From Gari tellinella (lineage: Eukaryota; Mollusca; Bivalvia; Cardiida; Psammobiidae): DNA of 64,000 nt. A model generated the notes under the pieces. That model had not been told where the DNA came from and did not search any database. It worked only from the letters and a program-made list of their open reading frames with translations. A program made the position numbers and the translations under genes. The stretch spans positions 58,953,246-59,017,245 of the forward strand of contig OV277866.1 in assembly GCA_922989275.2 (NCBI GenBank), given 5' to 3'. Below, one piece after another: positions 42,163 to 52,692 of the stretch. Position 1 is the first letter of the stretch, and each line of letters opens with the position of its first letter.

Positions 42163-42408
42163 CAGTGGAGAATCTGTTATTCTTTCCCAATAAACGCGTT
42201 TACGCTAAAACTACTATTTGCAGTGCAAACAGTTTGGAGCCAGATCAGACGCCGGGTAACCCGGCGTCTGATCAGGCTCCAAACTGTTTGCCACCAAGAT
42301 GAACAAGAATTATCAGAATTGTCCAAAAGTTGTTCTTTTCTATGTTATAGTGCTTTGCGTTTGCGTACGTTTGCGTTTAAACGGGAAAGAATAACAGATT
42401 CTCCACTG
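42163..42408 (+). mobile_element. M1 MITE, complete
   Basis: TA-CAGTGGAGAATCTG to CAGATTCTCCACTG-TA with a perfect core. Confidence 0.93.
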
Positions 42409-42494
42409 TAACTAAATGCAGAATGAGATAAAATTTTACATTGAATTATCACTCGTTTTAAAACAACTTCCTATACTCATATAAACTTTAACAT

Positions 42495-42710
42495 TTAAGC
42501 CCCTTCAATGACATGACGTTTTCGGCTTCAAACGATTTATTTGTTCTTATTTTTCAAATTTAGATTGTAGGTAAAATGAATAAAATTATATCAAACTGAG
42601 TAGAGAAAAGTTTGGGTACTGATCAGACGCCGCGTAAATCGGAGTCTAATCAGGGTCCAAACTGTTTGCATATATCCATTGTACATAGTGTGAGGCAGTA
42701 ATAGGGTTAT
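42495..42710 (-). mobile_element. P5 MITE, diverged
   Basis: TTAAGCCCCTTCAATGACATG to GTGAGGCAGTAATAGGGTTA. The core GTACTGATCAGACGCCGCG/GAGTCTAATCAGGGTCC is imperfect. Confidence 0.65.
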
Positions 42711-42919
42711 TGGTCGTTTAAAACAGATTTGACGATATTTACATTAAGGGAAATAGTTTTTTTGAAAATAAATAACCAATTGACAGGTTGACAGCTCTAA
42801 CTATGACTATAAAAGTCAGTTCATCCCTTATCCTGAAAACCTTCGTTTGTTTATACCACTCGTGTGCAAAAAAAACCAACATCGGTGTTAATGTATGTTA
42901 TTATTGGCGAATTATAAAT

Positions 42920-43000
42920 GTGAGTGCCAAACAGTATTGGGTTATGATAAGAAGCCGATGGCCTATACGTCCGATTAGGATGGAAACTGTTTGTAAAAGC
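42920..43000. repeat. Diverged palindrome fragment
   Basis: GAGTGCCAAACAGTATTGGG, AAGCCGATGGC and GATGGAAACTGTTTG keep the outer arms around a changed centre. Confidence 0.45.
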
Positions 43001-43289
43001 AAGGCAAGTTCACGCCTGAAGTGATATTGGTTAATACAATTTTTCATAATTATGTCATGATGGAGAACTCAAACCACTGGGACTTTAAAGGCGGTCTGCT
43101 TTCACCCGTTAAATTGACGTTTATAAAAACATCAACAAACAACACCCGATGTTGACAATATGAATCATACGGCAATATTACATATTTCAGTAAATTGTGA
43201 CATCATTAAAATTAACTGGTGATTTACGGCAGCTTTTACGACACTGAATAAACCTTGAAACAGGTGCGCGAGAACTCCGGGGTATACTG

Positions 43290-43544
43290 CAGGGTTGCCA
43301 TTTCTCCGGATTTTTCCTAAATCTCCGGATTTTCCCCCAGTTCATGGTAGCTTAAAGCAGACTGAAAGTAAAGCAGAATGCGCCCGAAGGCGCATTCTGC
43401 TTTACTTACAGTCTGCTTTAAGTAGTCGCATGTCAACAAATCAAGAAAAAGGCTATGGGGTAAAGGTACGATTCGTAAAATCGCACTTGAAAAATGCAAA
43501 TTTGGAAATCTTAGGATTTTTCATGTCAACTTATGGCAGCCCTG
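43290..43544. mobile_element. H MITE, complete, perfect hairpin
   Basis: CAGGGTTGCCATTTCTCCGG to CAACTTATGGCAGCCCTG, flanked by ATACTG on both sides. The centre, TAAAGCAGAATGCGCC with GGCGCATTCTGCTTTA and outer arms AGCAGACTGAAAG/CTTACAGTCTGCT, is nearly the same as in P3. Confidence 0.85.
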
Positions 43545-43904
43545 ATACTGTGTTACAAATGGGTATCTCTTTTCACTAACGAGAATTTTATGGCGGATGG
43601 AAGTTAAGTGTCGAGTAGTTAACGACATCTCTTAATAGACCAAAGTATTGTTTTTTACACAACACATTATTTCCAGGTGTCGCTCACAAGGGCGGTAATA
43701 TCATCAAGCAAGTTTTTTGTAAAATTATAAAGAAAGTAATTTATCTACCACGGTGAGAATTAAAGTTCTTTAAAGATAAGGCTTTCATATGAAATATTAC
43801 ATTAACCTTTAGCGCGCACAGCATCCATAAGCAGAAATAATGACCTTTGGTATATATGTGAGTCGATTTTATACACAATTTCTTAGGAAAATATAATCAG
43901 TCTG
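43545..43904. other. Unrecognised stretch
   Basis: Nothing recognised. Confidence 0.35.
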
Positions 43905-43980
43905 TCAAACAGTTTGGATCTAGATGACACGCCGAGTTACTCGGCGTCTGATCGGAATCATTACTGTTTTCAACTGTAAA
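43905..43980. repeat. GATCC-type palindrome fragment
   Basis: GTCAAACAGTTTGGATCTAG, CACGCCGAGTTACTCGGCGTC and GGAATCATTACTG form an imperfect palindrome of P4/P5 type. Confidence 0.6.
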
Positions 43981-44264
43981 CAAAACATTGACCAAGGCGT
44001 GTTAAAGTTTTATCATTACAATGCTATTTTCGCGAATTTCGCCATCCGCGGTTACAGTAGTGCAAAACCTTGTTTTACAATTAAACGACCACCCGGATTA
44101 TATAGATGAAGAGTATAATTCAGCTATGGATAATGTAGTTTCTGTGGATGGTGGGACAACAATGACTTTAAATCTCTATTTTTAATCATGACATATATCT
44201 TTTATATAGTTATTTGATGGAATACATCCTTAAGAAGATGATCAGATCAGAGAGACTATCCGCA

Positions 44265-44408
44265 GCAAGTCATGGATCAACGGTAAAGTCAGTTCTGCGC
44301 TGAGGAAGAAGGCGAAGCTTAACACCTGAATGAGGAAAACCAGCAGGGAAAGTGACACATCGGCTTGCAAGAAATGTAAATCTACTACATTGCACTTACA
44401 AAATGGAG
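44265..44408 (+). pseudogene. Endonuclease-RT linker fragment (LINE-3)
   Basis: The frame reads SKSWINGKVSSALRKKAKLN, one stop codon, then MRKTSRESDTSACKKCKST. A W-I-x-x-x-V/I plus basic R-K-K-A stretch of this kind lies after the endonuclease domain in many LINE ORF2 proteins. The in-frame TGA shows it is dead. Confidence 0.65.
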
Positions 44409-44418
44409 AGACAATTCA

Positions 44419-44850
44419 TTGGTTTGTTCTAATATGGATTATTGCTGTTCCGTCTGGAATCCCCATCACACGACCCTAGTTCGGACGATAGAGATTGTAC
44501 AGCGCAGGGCTGCTCGGTTCGTTACTTATATGTACCAGACCCTAAGCAGTGTATCAGACATGTTGGAAAGCCTGAAATGGGAGTATCTCGAAGCACGACG
44601 GCAAAAATTGCAAATAGCTATGCTTTACAAGATTGTTCATGACCTAGTAGACATACATCCTTCGTCATATCTGAGACCAGCCAAGACCATGCCCTGTTCC
44701 TCACACAGTACTAAGTTTCTACGTCACCATGTCTCTACCAACCGCTACAAGTCAGCTTTCCCCCCAAGAAGCATTCCCATATGGAACTCCTTACCAGCAT
44801 CTTTTGATGGAGCCTACTCTTTGGTATTCTTAAGAGTGGGCTGTCTAACC
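44419..44850 (+). pseudogene. C-terminal ORF2 fragment, CR1/jockey-like (LINE-3)
   Basis: The translation MDYCCSVWNPHHTTLVRTIE, VQRRAARFV, MLESLKWEYLEARRQKLQ, AMLYKIVHDLVDI and SFPPRSIPIWNSLP-type blocks follow the order seen at the C-terminus of CR1/jockey-group LINE proteins (Y-x-x-x-VW-x-P, VQRRAARF, L-x-W-x-x-L-x-x-RR, R-x-x-x-x-WN-x-LP). It is an open frame of 144 codons from an ATG that is not a native start. It is not a host gene. Confidence 0.85.
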
Positions 44851-44880
44851 TGAAATTCTAGGGATCTTTAAACCTAGTTA

Positions 44881-45211
44881 CACAATAGAACCAAATGAAG
44901 AGCTTGAGCTGTGTCAGCGGGGTCTCGAACCATGGTACATCCATGGAAGCTAGGGATGGTTCGAAAGATTACAGAGAAATCTTGTTATTTTGAAATATTT
45001 CATAAAACAGAGATTGACTGTACATGTATATTAACCTTTTGTACGCCATGTATAGAAAATGTGGTCTGTAAAATGTGTCGCCTGCAACTTTTCTCGAGTT
45101 GAATTTAAGGCATTGCTTTACAGAAAATATTGTTAGTGTGTCAAACAGTTTAAACCCAGAAGTGACTCAGTTTGTTACAGGTACATGTAACACAATGTCG
45201 CACATAACGTT
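44881..45211. other. Unrecognised stretch
   Basis: May contain LINE-3 3' UTR. A palindrome remnant GTCAAACAGTTTAAACCC lies near 45140. Confidence 0.4.
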
Positions 45212-45439
45212 AATAATGTTAAAGTTATATTTTCCCTTTCAAACGCTTACGAAACAACGCAGTGCACTAACATATAGAAAATAACAACTATTTGAAATTT
45301 CTAACGATTAATTTTAATCTGAGTGGCAAACAGTTTAGAGCATGATTAGTAACCGGGTTACCCATTACTGTGTGCAATGGAAATACTAGTTTTAGCGTAA
45401 ACGCGTTCAATGGGAATGAATAACGTCTTCTCGAATGTA
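45212..45439 (-). mobile_element. M1 MITE, degraded
   Basis: TTTTCCCTTTCAAACGCTTACG to GTTCAATGGGAATGAATAACG. The core GCAAACAGTTTAGAGCATG then AACCGGGTTACCC is shortened. Confidence 0.7.
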
Positions 45440-45670
45440 AGTTCTGTACGGTCCAGAAGAAACAAAGTGTCGTAATATGTACAGATACTGCTAATGGCGT
45501 TTTCATAAAAATGAGCATAACGATATGTCTGTTAGTTTAAAAAAGTATTTATTTCCAAATAAATATAGTCAGAGCTGACAATACACGCATTCATATACAA
45601 ATATTAGGATTAGAAAAAAAGTTTTGGATTAAAAACTTATAAATATATTTTTTAATTTCTTTTCCATTTT

Positions 45671-45920
45671 TATAACCCTTTCATTGCCAAGACCGACAAA
45701 ACTGACATTTGCAAACAGTTTGGATCCTGCTGATCAGACGCCGCGTCTCGCGGCGTCTGATCAGAATCCTAACTTTTTGACACTTATACATGAATCAATG
45801 TTTCCTTAGTCTACCACACATTAATTTCCGAATGTTATAAGTCGAAGCAGACGTAGGATATAAAGATACAGCGACTGTGGTAGACGAGTTATTACGTCAT
45901 AATGGCAGAGGAAGAGTTAA
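45671..45920 (+). mobile_element. P5-type MITE with perfect palindrome
   Basis: TATAACCCTTTCATTGCCAAG to ATAATGGCAGAGGAAGAG-TTAA. The centre CAGACGCCGCGTCTCGCGGCG forms a hairpin. Confidence 0.78.
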
Positions 45921-46441
45921 AACAAACATGGAATCAAATAAGTACTGGAACAAATTTCACTAATATAAAGCAATTCGTCTTAATTTACAGCAGTGATAAT
46001 TAAGATAATACCGACTTTGTAAGTAATGCCGGGCGATTACTTGGGTTTTCTATCATAATTTATATCAACGTTTATCAGTACGAACGACTCAAACGAATGA
46101 ATAAATCAATAGGGAGAATAATTTTAAATTTCAGACGGAGATATATCAGCCCCAGTTGATGCCAGTGCTTATTAAACATAATTTCTAAGATGCATCCTAC
46201 TGATGAGTGTATTATTAATATGACTACACTTAATTTAGTACCGTGTTACCGAGTACACTGGGGGAGAAACAGTATTATGTTCAACTTAACTCATTTACCA
46301 CTGATACTTCAAATAAAACAACCAAGCTTCAAATACAGTCCAGTTTATTTTAACATATTATTTAAAGTTATTTCTGACAATAGTTTGCAAATTGACACTT
46401 AAAAGCTTATCTAACTTTTCTTTAATTTGAAGTTTCTAGTA
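45921..46441. other. Unrecognised stretch
   Basis: AACTCATTTACCACTGATACTTC near 46289 loosely recalls a P-family end. Nothing else. Confidence 0.35.
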
Positions 46442-46647
46442 CAGTAAAACCTCTCTATTACGACCATTAAATTATGTTAATTATTAGAGTGTTTACGGTA
46501 GGTGACCGCTTAAATCAAGGTGACAGTGAAACAGAAAGCTCCTTTAGGAGCTTTCTGTTTCACTGTCACCTTGCTTTAAGCTGTCATCTCTCCATTATAC
46601 AATCAATTAGCATTCGTTTTAGTGGTCGTAATAGCGAGGTTTTACTG
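46442..46647. mobile_element. M2 MITE, complete
   Basis: TA-CAGTAAAACCTCTCTATTA to GTAATAGCGAGGTTTTACTG-TA. The central palindrome GAAAGCTCCTTTAGGAGCTTTC is embedded in longer arms (ATCAAGGTGACAGTGAAACA and complement). Confidence 0.93.
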
Positions 46648-47205
46648 TATAAACACGTGCCGAAAAAGAGCATGTAAAAGTCATCATCATTTCCGAAACT
46701 CGGGATTCGGGTTGCCCGCTGTAGATCCACCTTAACCAAGGCTGAAATCTGAGACAGTTTTGCATATTCATTGAATATACTCAGTACACAGTATGATTCG
46801 CGAGGAAGAGTGCAGCCTCCTTTGGTTTAGCGCAACACTTGTTGACAAACTGGAGTACGATTTGATGCCTTGTCCGTTCGAAACCATAAATGAGCTAATT
46901 AACATAATATTTTATGGAAATTGTTGCTAGTATAACACCAAAATGCCAATTGTTGGCTTCAAAATGATACTTATATGAAATAACAATCAACATTGTTCAA
47001 AAACTGCCACTGTCTGATTATATTGGCAAAGCATCTTAATACATAAGAAATTACAACCTAACATATTGCTCCCCAAACTTACAGCACATCTAATACACGT
47101 GGATATTCAGGAATTGTGTCGTTCTTATGAAAAGGCTTAAATACGCTTTCTACTGTCTCAACTTTATTGTCCATAAGGTGAGCACATAATAACAATAACC
47201 AGGAC
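46648..47205. other. Unrecognised stretch
   Basis: Nothing recognised. Confidence 0.35.
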
Positions 47206-47447
47206 GGCGGAGAAGACATTATTATTTCCCAATAAACGCGTTTTAGCTTATACTATTATTAAAAATACAATCAATTTCCAGACAGATCAGAGCCCAGCGT
47301 CGGATCAGGCTTAATCTGTTTGCCATTCAGATCAAAATGAAAACATTTAGTCAGAATTGTCAAAATGATTTCTTTTTCAATCTTTTTTGTGCAATGCTTT
47401 GGTGTTTCGTTTACGCCAATACGGCAAAGAATAACGGATTCTCCATT
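47206..47447 (+). mobile_element. M1 MITE, degraded
   Basis: CGGCGGAGAAGACATTATT to ACGGATTCTCCATTG-TA. It keeps TTTCCCAATAAACGCG and TCAGAATTGTCAAAAT. The core is mostly lost (AGCCCAGCGTCGGATCAGGC). Confidence 0.75.
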
Positions 47448-47502
47448 GTATATTATCCTACAACAACATCGCCTTAATTACACTTACGGGCGTTTACTTA
47501 TA

Positions 47503-47748
47503 CAGTGGAGAATCTGTTATTCTTTCCCAATAAACGCGTTTACGCTAATACTAATTTTTGCAATGCAAACAGTTTGGAGCCAGATCAGACGCCGGGTAAC
47601 CCGGCGTCTGACCAAGCTCCAAACTGTTTGCCACCAAGATAAACAAGAATTATCAGAATTGTCCAAAAGTTGTTCTGTTCTACGTTTTAGTGCTTTGCGT
47701 TTGTGTACGTTTGCGTTTAAACGGGAAAGAATATCAGATTCTCCACTG
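47503..47748 (+). mobile_element. M1 MITE, complete
   Basis: TA-CAGTGGAGAATCTG to CAGATTCTCCACTG-TA with core GACGCCGGGTAACCCGGCGTC. Confidence 0.93.
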
Positions 47749-48133
47749 TAGTTTTAATATTGTCTTTTCCGTACAAATACGTAAATAAAATGTATGTGGT
47801 AGAAACAATTTTCGCCACTGAATTCAAATGAAAGATGAAATGTAATATCGCACTTCTAATACTATTTCAACATCAAAAGCATCTACGTTAAAACGTCCAG
47901 TGACCTTTTGAATAAAAAGGCCAAAATATGTAAAATGCCACCATGCTGCAATTATTGGGGTTTCATAGCAAATTTAGATTTGACACAAGATAACCTTAAA
48001 CGTATGAGCCCCGAACTCAACCTCTGTGCTAATCAATTACGATAAATAAATATTCAATTTCTCGCATATATGAACATAAAGAACTACATTTACTTTTCTG
48101 TGAGATAAATGAACAACATAGAGTATGTCACTG
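47749..48133. other. Unrecognised stretch
   Basis: Nothing recognised. Confidence 0.35.
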
Positions 48134-48240
48134 GTACAGTACATCGGAGAATACATCCCCCAATAAACGCATATAAGCTAAAACAAAATATTTTCATTGC
48201 ATGTAATTTGGAGACAGACGTCTAAAATCGTTCTCTGAAA
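48134..48240 (+). mobile_element. M1 MITE, left fragment
   Basis: GTACATCGGAGAATAC, CCCAATAAACGCATATAAGC and GTAATTTGGAGACAGACGTC. Confidence 0.5.
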
Positions 48241-48365
48241 GTATTTGATAGGTCAGATTTTAGCCAAGACCTAAATCTGACTAATAAAACACTTGAGATC
48301 AAACTCAGACGCAACTCAAACGTTTTATAACCTGGGAGCAGGCTTCAAACTGTTTGACTCTGTGA
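48241..48365. repeat. Unclassified short repeat plus palindrome arm
   Basis: AAATCTGACTAATAAAACAC then AGACGCAACTCAAACG resembles stretches near 2105-2180 and 52148-52225. It is followed by CAGGCTTCAAACTGTTTGAC. Confidence 0.5.
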
Positions 48366-48434
48366 TTAAAATTAATTTCAAGGTTTTCTAGAAGCTGTTA
48401 TTTTCTCATTTTATTGCATTACGTTTAGTTTGAT

Positions 48435-48600
48435 TTAACCCTTTACTCCATAGCCTGTTTCTAGTTTGGAAAACAGGTGACCACTTTTCACAGGTTGAAA
48501 GTAAAGCAGAGTGTGTTTAAAGGCGTATTTTATTTTAATTTCAGATTGCCTTTAGCTACCATCTGCTATTATATAGAAAAATTACATTCAGATCTTGATC
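48435..48600 (+). mobile_element. P3 MITE, right part lost
   Basis: TTAACCCTTTACTCCATAGCC through GAAAGTAAAGCAGAGTGTG and a drifted right hairpin arm to CTACCATCTGCTATTATATAG. Confidence 0.7.
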
Positions 48601-48914
48601 AAAGTTTGTTTTATACGAGTCTCGGGGTATAAGATTCCGTTTATTTTCTTGAAACTAGCTTGCTTTCTTTTTATATTTTCTTAACTTTTTGACACTTTAA
48701 CTGGTACTTTATAAGAACGTTCAAAACCCCGCCAATTACTTTCGGGAACGGTAGCAGACGCACGTTCTTAAGCAAACATCATTTTTATATCTCCGATAAG
48801 ACTTAACCTCTTTTATTTATAATAAGGAACATGCAATTGAAAACTGTTTCAACAAAATTAAATTGAAGTTTCATACTGTTTTAATAACTTTGAAACAAAC
48901 CGTCGGTACAGATG
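48601..48914. other. Unrecognised stretch
   Basis: Nothing recognised. Confidence 0.35.
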
Positions 48915-48985
48915 ACAAACAGTTTGTATACTGATCAGAGGCCGAGTTTCTTTGCGTGTGATCTGAGTGCAAACTGTTAGCAAAT
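48915..48985. repeat. Palindrome fragment
   Basis: GACAAACAGTTTGTATACTG, GATCAGAGGCCGAG and GTGTGATCTGAGTGC then AAACTGTTAGC. Confidence 0.5.
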
Positions 48986-49231
48986 TCTTCACCAATTCAA
49001 GTGTTAAACGGGCAAAAGGGATAAACTAGTACTTACATCGGGGCTTATCGACTTCATTTCAATCTCGAACCAGACAACCCACTGTGATAATTTACGTGGA
49101 AAATCTGATTCTAATTTGTTCTAAATTATGAAAATATGACTAAACTATGCTATCATACAGCGCTTCATCAAAAACGTATTAACTCTCACCACGAAATATT
49201 TATCGTCTGCTTTAACCTCACAGCCGTAATA

Positions 49232-49477
49232 CAGTGGAGAATCTGTTATTCTTTCCCGTTTAAACGCAAACGTTCGCAAACGCAAAACACTAAAACGTAG
49301 AAAAGAACAACTTTTGGACAATTCTGATATTTCATGTTTATCTTGGTGGCAAACAGTTTGGAGCCTGATCAGACGCCGGGTTATCCGGCGTCTGATCTGG
49401 CTTCAAACTGGTTGCACTGCAAATAATAGTTTTAGCGTAAACGCGTTTATTGGGAAAGAATAACACATTCTCCACTG
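49232..49477 (-). mobile_element. M1 MITE, complete
   Basis: TA-CAGTGGAGAATCTG to CACATTCTCCACTG-TA. It splits a P4-like left segment (ATTTATCGTCTGCTTTAACC before, ATCGTCTGCATTGATACGG after). Confidence 0.92.
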
Positions 49478-49526
49478 TAATATCGTCTGCATTGATACGG
49501 TCTGCAGTTGGTTTTCGACGTTTTTT

Positions 49527-49775
49527 TTTACCCTTTCAACGTCAAATTTATAGTGAGGGGTGTACTCCTTCACCTCAACATTGTCGTCTGCTTTGATATT
49601 GCTGTCTTGAAATTGTTCCAAAGTTAGATTTAATGCAATATGACTGACAAAAGTTAATAACGATTGAGTTTTAAACAGTATGGACCCTGATCAGATGCGA
49701 CGTTACACCACGTCTGATCATGATCAAACCCGTTTGCAAAGGCCCTTTTGACGTCATTGACAGTGAAAGGGTTAA
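49527..49775 (+). mobile_element. P4 MITE
   Basis: TTTACCCTTTCAACGTCAAAT to GTCATTGACAGTGAAAGGG-TTAA. The core ACCCTGATCAGATGCGACG and CACGTCTGATCATGATC is imperfect. Confidence 0.8.
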
Positions 49776-49804
49776 GTGGTCATTAAAGGAAGCAAACATG
49801 AATA

Positions 49805-50050
49805 CAGTGGAGAATCTGTTATTCTTTCCCAATAAACGCGTTTACGCTAAAACTATTATTTGCAGTGCAAACAGTTTGGAGTCAGATCAGACGCCGGGTA
49901 ACCCGGCGTCTGATCAGGCTTCAAACTGTTTGCCACCCAGATAAACATGAAATATCAGAATTGTCCAAAAGTTGTTCTTTTCTACGTTTTAGTGTTTTGC
50001 GTTTGCGTACGTTTGCGTTTAAACGGGAAAGAATAACAGATTCTCCACTG
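49805..50050 (+). mobile_element. M1 MITE, complete
   Basis: TA-CAGTGGAGAATCTG to CAGATTCTCCACTG-TA with a perfect core. Confidence 0.93.
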
Positions 50051-50190
50051 TATCTACACAAGGGAATAGTACGTGATGCAGGTTATAATAATGCCAGTTT
50101 GCTGTTTATAAGAGTTTTTACTTGCATCATGAATGTAATAGATAACACGGCTTGTCTTCATATATTTTTTGACATTTCCTTTGAATAACT

Positions 50191-50414
50191 TTAACTCATT
50201 TATGCCAACAATCCCATATACGGGACATAGGCAAACAGTGTAGACTCTGATCAGACGCCGCATTATGCGGCGTCTGATCAGAGGCTACACTGTTTGCTGA
50301 TAGGAATTTCAATATAAAACAAAATGAAAATAAAAAATGTGACTAGGCATACCTTTGATAAAAATTGACTAATTCAATATATAAGGGGAAGAATCCACTT
50401 GGCACAAATGGGTT
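50191..50414 (+). mobile_element. P1 MITE, right TTAA mutated
   Basis: TTAACTCATTTATGCCAACAA to GGCACAAATGGG-TTTA. The core GACGCCGCATTATGCGGCGTC is perfect. Confidence 0.88.
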
Positions 50415-50816
50415 TATTTAGATTTGACGCCATTATGCTGATGTGCTTAATTCACCAATGACATTTACGTTTTGCCACATTTTTTTTCAGGCCCCCCATA
50501 TAATATATGCATATTATAATATCCAATAAATTATATTATTAAATTACATGTGTTGCTGAATACCTGTATAAGTTCATGCAGTGCCGATTAGCTAGGTAAA
50601 TATGCAATAGTTTGAAGTTTGTGGTAACATATGTCAGAGAAAATAATTTGATTATAGATTAGATAGTTATCTCTATGAAAATGTCTAAATGAAGACGGTG
50701 CTTGTAAACTGATTTTAACACTGAATTATTTTATCAAAATATCATTATAACAGGTTGAAAAAAATACTGTGAACATGTGATATAATTATATGCTACGAAA
50801 GTGTACTTCAGTGTTG
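50415..50816. other. Unrecognised stretch
   Basis: Nothing recognised. Confidence 0.35.
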
Positions 50817-51023
50817 TTAAACCATTTGCGTGCAGTGGATTTTTCCATAATTTTATCGATAGGTGCCTCGTATAATTTTTAATTTTCGTTGTTTTACACT
50901 GAAATTACTATCAGCAAACAGTGTAGACTCTGATCAGATGCCATTTTATGCGGTGTTTGATCACAGTCTACACTGTTTGCATATGTCTAATAATATATGG
51001 GACCTTGGGCACAAATTGCTTAA
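50817..51023 (-). mobile_element. P1 MITE, diverged
   Basis: TTAAACCATTTGCGTGCAGTGG to GGGCACAAATTGC-TTAA. The core ACTCTGATCAGATGCC and GGTGTTTGATCACAGT is drifted. Confidence 0.82.
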
Positions 51024-51114
51024 ACTCATTGACACATGAAACTTCGTATGGAACAATCAAGTGTCAATTCTAATCTAGTTCTGATGGTTTAGGAATGATT
51101 TGAATAACATTGCT

Positions 51115-51165
51115 CAAAATGGCAAACAGTCTTAACTCTGATCGTCAGGGCCTACATTGTTTGCA
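51115..51165. repeat. P1-type palindrome fragment
   Basis: GGCAAACAGTCTTAACTCTG, ATCGTCAGGGCC and TACATTGTTTGCATATG. Confidence 0.5.
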
Positions 51166-51297
51166 TATGACAAGAGTTCTCTTCCTAAATACAGTGATTG
51201 TAGTGAAGAGTGTATTCGTTACTAGGCTTTCCCTTGGAATAAGCCTTGATCAGTAATAAAACTTGGCGATGAACAAATTCATAATTACAGTGGAGAA

Positions 51298-51533
51298 TCT
51301 GTTATTCTTTCCCGTTTAAACGCAAACGTACGCAAACGCAAAGCACTAAAACGTAGAAAAGAACAACTTTTGGACAATTGTGATAATTCTTGTTTATCTT
51401 GGTGGCAAACAGTTTGGAGCCTGATCAGACGCCGGGTTATCCGGCGTCTGATCTGGCTCCAAACTGTTTGCACTGCAAATAATAGTTTAAGCGTAAACGC
51501 GTTTATTGGGAAAGAATAACAGATTTTCCACTG
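51298..51533 (-). mobile_element. M1 MITE, complete
   Basis: TA-CAGTGGAGAATCTG to CAGATTTTCCACTG-TA with core GACGCCGGGTTATCCGGCGTC. Confidence 0.92.
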
Positions 51534-51563
51534 TAGCACCGCTCCCATATTAAAAGTCGGATA

Positions 51564-51795
51564 CAGTGAAGAAGACGTTGCCCGTTCCTGTTTTAACAAA
51601 CGAAATGCAAATGTTATGCAATAAAATTTAGAAAACAGTTTTTGCAAATGTTGAAGATTTGTTTTAATGTGAACAGTTTGGAGCCTGATCAGACGCCATG
51701 TTACCCGGCATTTGATGTTCCCCAAAACTGTTTTCAATGGAAATATTTGTTTTAGTATAAACACGTTTATACTACATGTAACATCTACTACACTG
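51564..51795 (-). mobile_element. M1 MITE, older, diverged
   Basis: TA-CAGTGAAGAAGACGT to ATCTACTACACTG-TA. The core is GACGCCATGTTACCCGGCAT. It abuts the next M1 through one shared TA (51796-51797). Confidence 0.85.
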
Positions 51796-51797
51796 TA

Positions 51798-52043
51798 CAG
51801 GGGAGAATCTGTTATTCTTTCCCGTTTAAACGCAAACGTACGCAAACGCAAAGCACTAAAACGTTGAAAAGAACAACTTTTTAACAATTCTGATAATTCA
51901 TGTTTATCTTGGTGGCAAACAGTTTGGAGCCTGATCAGACGCCGGGTTACCCGGCGTCTGATCTGACTCCAAACTGTTTGCACTGCAAATAATACTTTTA
52001 GCGTAAACGCGTTTATTGGGAAAGAATAACAGATTCTCCACTG
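51798..52043 (-). mobile_element. M1 MITE, complete
   Basis: CAGGGGAGAATCTG to CAGATTCTCCACTG-TA with core GACGCCGGGTTACCCGGCGTC. Confidence 0.92.
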
Positions 52044-52504
52044 TACCAAACCAACCATAGAGAGCAAAACGAATAAAAGAAAGCTATTATTTCCGATAAA
52101 ACAAGTTTGTACCCAAAGAACAGTCACCGATGTTATAAAGCTTTTGAGTTGAGCAAAATCTCAAATCTGACTAATCAAATACTTGAAAACGATTTCAGAC
52201 TCAACTAAAAGTCTTCATAAATGTAGTCCCAGTTGTACGTTTCAAATACTGTGACGCCAGAACAGACGTCGTAAATTCCGATCGAGAGTGGGTTTACTGT
52301 GTGATATTCATAGTTTAAAACTTGTTTTCTAATTTTATAAGCCGCAATTATTTTTACATTCTGTTATAATGTATATTGTATAATTGTATCTTAACTCAAT
52401 ATTATACATATGCTATCAATAGCATCGAAACGTCACATCATTCACCTATAAGAGAGGTACATTGTAACGAGCTAACAGCGCGTTTTCATTTACTCGTGTG
52501 TACA
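52044..52504. other. Unrecognised, with a short shared repeat
   Basis: Near 52148-52225 CTCAAATCTGACTAATCAAA and TTTCAGACTCAACTAAAAG resemble the stretch near 48241. The rest is unrecognised. Confidence 0.4.
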
Positions 52505-52692
52505 AACTTCATGTAAAAGGAACATAGGCAAACAGTGTAGACACTGATAAGACGCCGCATTATGCGCCGTCTGATCAGAGTCAACCCATACTGATAAGAG
52601 TTTAAATATAAAACAAAGTGAAAATTGAGAACTGGAACCCCTTAGATTAAAAAGGACTACTCCAATGGAAGCATCCACAGGGCACAGAGGGG
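52505..52692 (+). mobile_element. P1 MITE, left end lost
   Basis: GGAACATAGGCAAACAGTGTAG, GACGCCGCATTATGCGCCGTC, ATAAAACAAAGTGAAAATTG and GGGCACAGAGGGGCTAA. Confidence 0.7.

Larger units (their letters stand above)
44265..44880 (+). mobile_element. LINE-3: non-LTR retrotransposon remnant with RT core deleted
   Basis: A segment like the linker between endonuclease and RT is joined directly to a C-terminal ORF2 segment. The whole RT catalytic region between them is missing. The protein style differs from LINE-1 and LINE-2 and resembles CR1/jockey/L2-type elements. No tail was identified. Confidence 0.75.

Noticed and set aside
51285..52127. 280-codon minus-strand open frame
   Set aside because: It runs through three consecutive M1 copies and repeats the same MITE-derived peptide with different spacers.
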